In this document: piece by piece, positions 1 through 7,084 of the stretch
Layout: every line of letters starts with the position of its first letter
How positions within the stretch are numbered: the stretch's first letter is position 1
Assembly (NCBI GenBank): GCA_903907555.1
Contig: CAIVOO010000052.1
Span: forward strand, 1 to 11,569
DNA: 11,569 nucleotides
Reading direction: 5' to 3'
Source: an uncultured archaeon
GTDB taxonomy: Archaea > Nanobdellota > Nanobdellia > Woesearchaeales > CAIVOO01
Program-made: the position numbers and the translations under genes
The notes under the pieces: generated by a model
The model's input: only the letters and a program-made list of their open reading frames with translations
What the model was told of the DNA's origin: nothing
Databases searched by the model: none

Positions 1-1752
1 AAACAGCTTGCTGAAGAAAAAAAGTCTCTTGAGGATAAAGTTGCAACTTCTGGAATAAAAAACATCGAAGATGTTTACAGGGCTGTCGCAGGATTGTTCC
101 TTGAAACATACATATCATGCTCAGACATAATGCAGAAATTTTTTGAAAAGAATCTGATTGGCGAAGACGCTGAATTAATATCAAAAAACGATATCATCGG
201 ATACGTCAAGAAGAAATCTGGCAGGGATTTCGCAAGCAGGGATGCAATTGACGAATATATTTTCAGTTCTCCAAAAAGTTTTGAGGAATCAGAAGAGTAT
301 ATCGCGTTGAATGATGAAATAATGAAAGATCCCAACATGGGTGCTTTCGTTATGCTAACTAAAAAACTCGATGATGAAGAAAAGAAGCTGGGTTATTTTA
401 TAAAAATGAAAGAAACCCAAGAGCCCAGAATAAAAGAGCTTACAGATATCGCAAAAGAAAGATATGAGGCGAGAAAAGCTCAGGAAGAGGAAAAAAGGCA
501 GGCCATGGCGCAGATTGTAGAGGAGTATCATGAACTTGCAGGAACTTTATCTTCTGACATGGATTCGACAAAAGAAAGCTTGCAATCAATCAGGCCTGTG
601 TTGGTATTCACAAAAGATGATGAGAATTACAAAATAAGCATGGTGCTTCCACAAACAGACAAGACAAGACAAAGTTATCTTGAAAGCATGCTTAAGAAAT
701 CATTTACATTGGCAATTGAATCAAACCTAAGAGAAGAAGATGTGTCATATGAGGGCATGCATTCTCAAGGATTTACAACAACCACTGCAAAAGTCCGAGC
801 TAATGACCTTCTTGATGTCCCTAAACTGATGGACAGGGTCAGGCATCTGCTTCCTAACACAATAGCTGAAGCAGCCGCCAAAACAGATTTTGGAAGAATT
901 GCAAAAAATGTTCCAATAACAGTTTTGTATCTGGAACTAGAGCATCTTGGCTTTAACGCAAACATATTATATGAAAATTCAGCGCCTCAGCAGCAGTCAC
1001 CTGAAGAGCCTGCTGAACCAGTTCATGCAGAACTTAAGCCAGCATATGTTGGAAAAACAGGCTACATCCCGCGCTCGACTGGAAAAACCCCTGAAATAGA
1101 AAGAAGGCACCAGACTGTAGAAACAATGCTTGCAGAGCTTGGAGGAAGGGCAACAACTCAGCAAATAATAAATCATGCGGAAGGCAAGCTTGATGAAAAA
1201 GGAAAATCCATCTATAATGTCATATGCAACGCGATGATTGCTTTAGGCAAACAAGGACTTGTTGAGAAAGAGCCAACTCCTGAAAATCAAAGCAAATTAA
1301 TCTATGTTCTGAAAAATTTCACTCCGCCACAGCCAGAATCTAGTTCAGAACAAACATTAGAACCTAGCCCAGTATCTGATGCGCAGCCAGCATCTGATGC
1401 AGAAAAAAAGCTTGAGGAAGCTGTCAACGCGCTATCGCAAAGGATAAACTACACGCCGCAGGTGGATGTTAGCAGGGCACCGCAACAGATTGGAAGACTT
1501 GTAAGGCAGTACATTGAACTTTATGCTGTGGATAAAAAACAGATAACTCCTCAAATGATTGTAGATGAGATAGAAAAGATATCTCCTGAATTGGCTACTC
1601 GCAAAATTAAAAAGATGGTTTACAACACAATGCTTACACTCAAAAACTCTGAATTTCTGATACCGCACAAAATACCTGAACTCAACAAACCGACATTTGT
1701 TTATGCTTTGAATCCTGAGAAGATTAAAGGAGGAAATCCGGATGGCCAGTAA
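1..1752 (+). CDS. Coiled-coil protein with two predicted winged-helix regions (5' partial), unknown function
   Basis: The frame is open from the first base of the window, so the true start lies upstream; 583 residues are visible. Internal TTG and ATG codons are not needed as starts. The N-terminal 160 residues are highly charged and look helical or coiled coil (Lys/Glu/Gln-rich at about 90-160). A Pro/Gln/Glu-rich linker at about 325-355 leads to a region with winged-helix character (about 365-432, beginning HQTVETMLAEL and ending in a hydrophobic strand, LIYVLKNF). A second Pro/Ser/Glu linker (about 433-475) leads to a C-terminal region of similar pattern (about 490-575, ending FVYALNP). Winged helices often bind DNA, so a DNA-binding or scaffolding role is inferred. 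It overlaps the next gene by 11 bp, and that gene's AAGGAGG ribosome site lies inside this one. I do not recognise the family. Confidence 0.88.
   Translation, partial: KQLAEEKKSLEDKVATSGIKNIEDVYRAVAGLFLETYISCSDIMQKFFEKNLIGEDAELISKNDIIGYVKKKSGRDFASRDAIDEYIFSSPKSFEESEEYIALNDEIMKDPNMGAFVMLTKKLDDEEKKLGYFIKMKETQEPRIKELTDIAKERYEARKAQEEEKRQAMAQIVEEYHELAGTLSSDMDSTKESLQSIRPVLVFTKDDENYKISMVLPQTDKTRQSYLESMLKKSFTLAIESNLREEDVSYEGMHSQGFTTTTAKVRANDLLDVPKLMDRVRHLLPNTIAEAAAKTDFGRIAKNVPITVLYLELEHLGFNANILYENSAPQQQSPEEPAEPVHAELKPAYVGKTGYIPRSTGKTPEIERRHQTVETMLAELGGRATTQQIINHAEGKLDEKGKSIYNVICNAMIALGKQGLVEKEPTPENQSKLIYVLKNFTPPQPESSSEQTLEPSPVSDAQPASDAEKKLEEAVNALSQRINYTPQVDVSRAPQQIGRLVRQYIELYAVDKKQITPQMIVDEIEKISPELATRKIKKMVYNTMLTLKNSEFLIPHKIPELNKPTFVYALNPEKIKGGNPDGQ
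1369..1404 (+). repeat. Imperfect 18-bp tandem duplication inside the coding region
   Basis: Two adjacent 18-bp units (1369-1386 and 1387-1404) share CCAG-ATCTGATGC and encode PVSDAQ followed by PASDAE. They lie in the disordered linker between the two winged-helix regions, and the duplication keeps the frame. It looks like a small slippage event in a tolerant linker. Confidence 0.5.
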
Positions 1753-3382
1753 AGAAGTTGACATAGCATATCTCGCAACAAAATACAAGCAAACAAGCGT
1801 TGAAGAATTAGCAAATTTTCTCAGGCAGAATCCTGGAAAAGCTGTTGACTTGGAAGTGCTTCTCAAAAAGGGATTCAGCCTTACTTCAACAGCAGCGCAG
1901 GAAGGGCTTGTTGTTGTGCTTACAAAAGAAAATGCGAGGTATGATGGCTTTAAGGAGCCGGTCACGCTGCAGTTCTATTTCCTGGTTCACACTCAAGACA
2001 AGAAAGTCACTTCTGTCGGGAAGGACAACAGGGTAATTGCGGACAGCAAAGAAACATGGGTATCGCAGAAAAACCTTCTTGAATTGGTATCTTCGATTCC
2101 TTATCTTGATTCTCAATCCGAAACAAAAAAATCTGTTGAAGAATCGACAGCCGAAATCATAAAAAGCACTCTCAAATCACAAAAAGAGGAAGATGAAACT
2201 GAAACTGATGCTCCAGATGCTATCGATACAGGAAAAGCTGGCAATAAGCATCATGCAAAAAAGCAGAAAATTGTGAAGCTGTATCACCCTGACCTTGCAA
2301 AGCATTTTGTAGAGGATAGCGGAAGGCTCAATGCTGTTGTCTGCGAGCTTATAGAAAAAGGCGCGCATCCAAAAATAAGGAAGAGCGGCAAGAAGGCAGA
2401 ATTAGAATCATTGCTGGGAAAGGATTACAAATTGCTTTCAGAAAATGGCAGATTAGCAGTTATTTCTGCAGAAGCCATTCACACAGAGATGGTTCTTAGA
2501 AAAAGCAAGAAAAAAGGAACAGCAGACTTGCAGCTGATTTTAGACAGCGACAAGGAATTTTCAGGATTCCTGCGCAATTTCCCTGTGCAAACTTACAATT
2601 CAAGCAACGATGGCCCGAGAGTCTACAAACTGCTTAAAGAATATGTAGATGGGAAAGACAAGAAACTCCTCAAACATATAATGTCAGCAAGAACTGCCGA
2701 GCCATTGACAACATACATGAGCGCACTGTGCAGATACCTTTATGCAGACTTTGACATGTCTGATGACGCAAAAAAGAACAAGGCTCTGCTCCATTGGGTC
2801 AAGCTGACAAACTGCGTAGAGCATGTAACATGCGATCCATGGATAAGCAAAAATTTGATTGACAGGGAATTCAAGCCAATGCTTAAACAGGTCATGGCAA
2901 CAGGAGAAGACACAGATTATTATTCTGAAATAACATCACCCAGCACTGCGCTGTTTGTTGAATATGCAAAGCATGTATTGAAAAACCCGAAAGAACAGAA
3001 TGTCAGAAGATTCGAGCTTTATGGACTGTGGTGCATAGGAAAACTGGATATGCATGAGGCAGATGTCATGAGAACGCATCATCATGTCCTGCAGAAAATA
3101 ATTGAGCTTTATCCTACACTTGACAAACTTATGACAACAGCTTTTGACAGGCTGCAAAAAAAACACGGACCTGCAACAGCCAAGATTGAGACCAGTTACG
3201 ATTATTCTGTACTAAGAAAATCATTAATTTCAGCTCTTGAGCCTAAGGAAAAAAGCGCTTTGCCTTTCACGTTCTATGACAAGGATCCGGAAGGCACCAA
3301 CCTCAGCTACTCTGTAACAAGCAAAATACTCTCACGATATATTCTGATAAATCTTGATAAATTTGGGGGTTGGAAAAAATGA
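1742..3382 (+). CDS. Conserved-looking 546-residue protein of unknown function
   Basis: The ATG at 1742 is preceded by a strong ribosome site (AAGGAGG, about 1727-1733) inside the end of the previous gene, with an 11-bp overlap, so the two are probably co-translated. I do not recognise a family. An N-terminal domain (about 1-118) mixes helices and hydrophobic strands (VTLQFYFLVHT). An acidic, Ser/Thr/Glu/Asp-rich linker (about 120-165) follows, then a basic stretch (HHAKKQKIVK). The remaining 370 residues look mainly helical, with several Trp and Cys and a His-rich spot (RTHHHVLQ). No Walker, PD-(D/E)XK or HNH nuclease motif is evident. There is no signal peptide or membrane segment, so it is expected to be cytoplasmic. 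Its place between a putative DNA-binding protein and a DNA glycosylase suggests a subunit of the same DNA-related complex; this is inference from context only. Confidence 0.9.
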   Translation: MASKEVDIAYLATKYKQTSVEELANFLRQNPGKAVDLEVLLKKGFSLTSTAAQEGLVVVLTKENARYDGFKEPVTLQFYFLVHTQDKKVTSVGKDNRVIADSKETWVSQKNLLELVSSIPYLDSQSETKKSVEESTAEIIKSTLKSQKEEDETETDAPDAIDTGKAGNKHHAKKQKIVKLYHPDLAKHFVEDSGRLNAVVCELIEKGAHPKIRKSGKKAELESLLGKDYKLLSENGRLAVISAEAIHTEMVLRKSKKKGTADLQLILDSDKEFSGFLRNFPVQTYNSSNDGPRVYKLLKEYVDGKDKKLLKHIMSARTAEPLTTYMSALCRYLYADFDMSDDAKKNKALLHWVKLTNCVEHVTCDPWISKNLIDREFKPMLKQVMATGEDTDYYSEITSPSTALFVEYAKHVLKNPKEQNVRRFELYGLWCIGKLDMHEADVMRTHHHVLQKIIELYPTLDKLMTTAFDRLQKKHGPATAKIETSYDYSVLRKSLISALEPKEKSALPFTFYDKDPEGTNLSYSVTSKILSRYILINLDKFGGWKK

Positions 3383-3945
3383 ATGAAGACTTGGGAAGAA
3401 TTTTAGAGCAGCTCGTAAATTTGCCTAGAAATAAACAAAATGAGATGATTGCTAGGCTTAAAGCTGAAGGAGTTGGAAACTTTTTTGCAAGAAAGCCTGA
3501 AGATGTTGCAAAAGACCTGACTGGCATGTTTTTAGTCAGGGTAACTGATGACAGCACTACAGCAGGGCAGATTATAGACATCGATGCCTGGGCAGAGCCT
3601 GTGAACGACGAAAAAAATGCGCATTACTACACGCAAGAGCCAGGAAGGATTTACATGTATACCAGCAGGCGAGGGGAGATGATGGCAATAACTGCCCACG
3701 AGCCTGGAAAAGCAGGACTGGTCAGGATAAAAGAAATCGCTGTCGGAAAATCTGTTGTGACAACAACAAAAGTCATCCCTGTCTTCGAATTGGATTATAC
3801 ATTTGATAAGAAGATGATAAATGATGAAAGGCTATACTTAGCAAAACCAACTGTAAGCCTTGAACAGGCAGGTTATAGTGTTAGAAGAATAGACCCTAAA
3901 GAAAAGGGATTGTGGGTTGCTGAATACAAGCTATCTCGAAGATGA
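3379..3945 (+). CDS. Divergent AAG/MPG-type (3-methyladenine) DNA glycosylase-like protein
   Basis: This 188-residue protein starts at ATG 3379, which overlaps the upstream stop as ATGA, with a G-rich site (GGGGGTTGG) just before it. A TTG nine bases upstream is possible but less likely. Its order of motifs fits the alkyladenine DNA glycosylase family, which excises damaged purines: FFARKPEDVAKDLTGMFLVR (35-54), a GQIIDIDAW strand (63-71) in place of the usual G-I-ETEAY, H82 at the family's AH position, PGRIYMY (88-94) in place of PG-hYVY, VRIKEI (115-120) in place of LIRALEP, then LYLA and a C-terminal strand ending in LSRR like the family's FVSR. The catalytic Glu is Asp69 here and the following Tyr is Trp71. 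About ten residues between the His and PG, including the R-T-RN..MF segment, are missing, and the GPGKL loop is not conserved. Activity may therefore be altered, retuned or lost. Family assignment is from memory of the motifs, without a search. Confidence 0.72.
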   Translation: MNEDLGRILEQLVNLPRNKQNEMIARLKAEGVGNFFARKPEDVAKDLTGMFLVRVTDDSTTAGQIIDIDAWAEPVNDEKNAHYYTQEPGRIYMYTSRRGEMMAITAHEPGKAGLVRIKEIAVGKSVVTTTKVIPVFELDYTFDKKMINDERLYLAKPTVSLEQAGYSVRRIDPKEKGLWVAEYKLSRR

Positions 3946-6900
3946 GCTGCAAAAACCAATGCTTCCAAGAGATAAAGAAGGACTTGAAGAAAGACTACAG
4001 TTAATAGTAGATGAATTGGGGTTCATCCCGCATAGAGAATTGCTTTCAAAAGTCCCTTACTGGAATAGCCTGCTTCAGCAGATTGATTCGTGCCTTGGAG
4101 GCTTGGAAAATTGCAATGTTTCAACAAGAGAACGTTATGTTGATTTTCCTTCTCTAGACCAGCTTAACACAATAGCAGCAATAGCTCGGAAGGAAAAAGT
4201 TCTGATAGATGATGAGCCGGGCGGAAGAAAGACTGCGCCTGCAATTCTCGCAAAATATGCCATTGAACAACAGACCGGCAAGAAGCTAAAGACGATTGTT
4301 GTTTGCCCTGGCTACATAATACCTCATTGGCTTAACAAGCTTGAAGAATATACTGAAGAGAAGCCCAAGGTGGTTGTGATTAGTTCTGACAACAAGGCAT
4401 ATGCATTACGCAGGGCTGCGAATCCAGACACAGATTTCATCATCATAAGCTACGACATGATTTACAGGGAATTCAACGCAAACGGAATATCAACCCAGGA
4501 GATTGAAAACCGCGCAAGAAAAATTTTTGGAGAGCTGAACTCGCCTCAAGAAGCGTATGACAGATTAAGAAGCCTCACAGAAAAAGAAATTGAAGAGAAT
4601 AGCCCTCTTTTTGAAATCTGCAGCAAAATTGCCCATGAAGAGCTGAAAATTAAAAGATATAACGAAAGACAGAAGATAATTGACACATTAATAGATATAG
4701 TTTCTGACAAAGGCAAAGCGGAATTCTACACAATCTTTGACGAATTTCAGGCAGCAAAGAATCCAGACATAACAAGGCCCATCGCAGGCTCCTTCTGGAA
4801 GCTGGGGCAGGCATCAAAATACATTGCACTGCTTTCAGGAACTCCTATTCCAGACGATTTGGATGATATCGCAAATGCGATGTCTGTCTTGTACAACGAG
4901 CAGTTCCCGACACCGTCTGCATTCACCCAGGCGCTCCTGCGCGACCAGACTCTCTTGAGAAAATGCCTTGACATGTTCGAGAAAAGGCCTGTTGTAAAGC
5001 TTAGCGACATAAGTGATGTGAAAATCTCATCTGCGATAAGGGTATATGACGCAACAGAGGAAATCGATGAAAGCCTTAAAATCAAGTTTGACTTGTCACC
5101 TTTAGAACAGGAGGTGTATTACAGAGTTTTGATAAATCCTGAATTTGAAGCAAGAGAAAAGCTGATTCTGCTTAGATACTGCACGCTGGATGCGAAAAAA
5201 TTACTATATGTTTACAAAGAAGCGAAAGCAGGCAAAGTCACAAATGGAGATAATACTGAAACAGAGCTGAAGCCTCTTGCAAAGAAGATTGTCAGTTTCT
5301 TTGAATCAAATCCAGACTTAGAAGAGATGATTGAAGGCATAGAATCAACAAGGTATGCAGAGCTTTGCAGCCTAGTAAAATCGATTGTCGAATCAGGCGA
5401 AAAGGTTGTGATTTACACAAAATACACAACCCATGTTACTGATAAGCTTGAAAGCATGCTCTCTGAATTCGGGGTATGCAAGGCAGACCAGACAGTCTCT
5501 GCAAAGAGCAAGGAGATAAGGCTTACTGAAGAAGAAAAGAAAAAACTTGCTGAAAAAGGCTTTTTATCAGAGCAGACTTACAGGAGCGACCTTTCAAAAG
5601 AAGAAAAGGAGCTGCTTCAAATCAGGAACATTGATCTCTATGAAATATCTGACAGGGATAAGGAAATATTCACATTCCAGACCAATCCTGACAAGCAGGT
5701 AATGGTCGCATCCTACGGAACATTGAGAGAGGGGCGATCGCTTGTTTCGGCAAATAATGTGGCATTCCTTGATTTAGAATATTCACCAGGAACGCTTTTG
5801 CAGGCTTTGAGAAGAGTGGCGAGGCCTGGGCAGAAAAAGAAGACATTTGTTTATTCATTGCAGGCAAGAGGGACTGTGGACGAAGGAGTGCAGACCCACA
5901 TACTTGAAAAAAGTGTTGTCATAACAAATTCATTGCAAGGGAAGAGAATAACAAGGCAGGAAAGAAAAGAGATAAGCGGAGCTCCCCACGAATCAATTAA
6001 CATAAAAGGTTACTTGAGCCCAAGCAACAAATATGCAGCAGCATCGCTGTATCTTGCAAGGCTTATGTCAGGGCAGATGATTGACAGGAGCTTTGAGTTT
6101 ATAAAAAAAATGCTTGAGCACTCAAACAATGCAAAGTTTTTTGCAGAAAATTACAATCAAAACTGGGAATACAGCTATTCTGCCCAAAGCGCGCGCCTGT
6201 TAAAGAAAATAATCGAAGGCATAGAGTCTAAAATAGGCAGCAAGTTCAGCAAACCGATTGACCTTGCCTGCGGGCCTGCTGTAGTTTCAAGAGCCTTGGG
6301 CAGAAGCATGACCTGCGTAGACATAAATCCGTGGCAGCTTGCATTCGGGGAGCAGGAATGCGATGAAATAAACAAATCATTCAACGGCACAGTTTCCATC
6401 CAAAACAAGTATATCAAGTCATCAATACATGACATCCGAGAAGGCGATACTAGATATGACAATAAACATGACTTGGCGATTTGCTCGCTTGCACTTGACT
6501 GGGCCAGCAAGGAAGAGGGCAGGGAGCAGATAATAAGGGAGATTAACAGGATTACCGACGAAAACGGATATGTTGTAATAACCCTGTCGCGAAATGTAAT
6601 AGCTGATGATGATTCTGGGCGAGGCAGGTTCGAGCATGCTATTGAGGATTTGGGATTTGAAGTTGACAAGGACATCACAGGATTTTATCAGGCAACAAGG
6701 ACGCGTGACGCGCTCAGCGGAACATACAAGGACAGCTCAAACTTCACAGTATATGTTTTAGTTGCAAAGAAAAAGGAAAGCAGCGATTCAAAAAATTGCT
6801 CACCAAATTCGTTTGTGCTGAATCCAGGATTTTATTACACAGATGGAAAAAGACGAATCTTGAAGAACGGAATCAGTTCTGAATGCCAGGAAAACCAGCA

Positions 6901-7084
6901 TCCTGAAGAGTGTGTGGAGTTCAAAAAGGTTGGTGACGACAGAAAGCTGGAAGAAATACTTGGAAGCAATGGAACAAAGATGTCAGAAGATGATATTTAC
7001 ACAGGACTTAAGAACATTGCTGAAGGCCCTTACGGAGACATACTGAAAAGAATAAAAGACATAGTGGGTGAAGGAAATGAATAG
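3917..7084 (+). CDS. SNF2-type helicase/ATPase fused to a class I SAM-dependent methyltransferase
   Basis: This 1055-residue fusion probably remodels or translocates on DNA and also methylates an unknown target. Helicase part: motif I is DDEPGGRKT (98-106, Walker Lys105), motif Ia TIVVCPGYIIPHW, motif II DEFQ (275-278), motif III LLSGTP (305-310), motif IV KVVIYTKY (496-503), motif V around EGRSL (605-609), and motif VI QALRRVARPGQ (629-639), close to the SNF2 signature QA..R..R.GQ. Methyltransferase part (about 740-950): SAM motif I IDLACGPAV (781-789), acidic motif II VDINP (801-805), then DLAICSLALDW (852-862) and an NGYVVITLS strand (883-891). No NPPY/DPPY motif is seen, so it resembles Methyltransf_11-like enzymes more than typical DNA adenine methylases. 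A 100-residue tail of unknown type follows. The start is uncertain: TTG 3917 has a weak AAGGGA site and overlaps the glycosylase gene; ATG 3959 lies 13 bp after that gene but lacks a clear site. Residues are numbered from 3917. Confidence 0.88.
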   Translation: MLNTSYLEDELQKPMLPRDKEGLEERLQLIVDELGFIPHRELLSKVPYWNSLLQQIDSCLGGLENCNVSTRERYVDFPSLDQLNTIAAIARKEKVLIDDEPGGRKTAPAILAKYAIEQQTGKKLKTIVVCPGYIIPHWLNKLEEYTEEKPKVVVISSDNKAYALRRAANPDTDFIIISYDMIYREFNANGISTQEIENRARKIFGELNSPQEAYDRLRSLTEKEIEENSPLFEICSKIAHEELKIKRYNERQKIIDTLIDIVSDKGKAEFYTIFDEFQAAKNPDITRPIAGSFWKLGQASKYIALLSGTPIPDDLDDIANAMSVLYNEQFPTPSAFTQALLRDQTLLRKCLDMFEKRPVVKLSDISDVKISSAIRVYDATEEIDESLKIKFDLSPLEQEVYYRVLINPEFEAREKLILLRYCTLDAKKLLYVYKEAKAGKVTNGDNTETELKPLAKKIVSFFESNPDLEEMIEGIESTRYAELCSLVKSIVESGEKVVIYTKYTTHVTDKLESMLSEFGVCKADQTVSAKSKEIRLTEEEKKKLAEKGFLSEQTYRSDLSKEEKELLQIRNIDLYEISDRDKEIFTFQTNPDKQVMVASYGTLREGRSLVSANNVAFLDLEYSPGTLLQALRRVARPGQKKKTFVYSLQARGTVDEGVQTHILEKSVVITNSLQGKRITRQERKEISGAPHESINIKGYLSPSNKYAAASLYLARLMSGQMIDRSFEFIKKMLEHSNNAKFFAENYNQNWEYSYSAQSARLLKKIIEGIESKIGSKFSKPIDLACGPAVVSRALGRSMTCVDINPWQLAFGEQECDEINKSFNGTVSIQNKYIKSSIHDIREGDTRYDNKHDLAICSLALDWASKEEGREQIIREINRITDENGYVVITLSRNVIADDDSGRGRFEHAIEDLGFEVDKDITGFYQATRTRDALSGTYKDSSNFTVYVLVAKKKESSDSKNCSPNSFVLNPGFYYTDGKRRILKNGISSECQENQHPEECVEFKKVGDDRKLEEILGSNGTKMSEDDIYTGLKNIAEGPYGDILKRIKDIVGEGNE

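Noticed and set aside
1432..1965. 177-codon open frame on the minus strand
   Set aside because: It spans the junction of two well-supported plus-strand genes, has no ribosome site, and its Ser/Phe/Arg-rich composition is typical of an antisense shadow.
3942..4004. ATGA overlap suggesting a start for the helicase gene at 3942
   Set aside because: That ATG is in a different frame, which stops after about 20 codons; the helicase frame needs TTG 3917 or ATG 3959.
6175..6678. 167-codon minus-strand open frame opposite the methyltransferase domain
   Set aside because: The plus frame carries clear SAM-binding motifs; the antisense frame has no recognisable features and no promoter or ribosome site.
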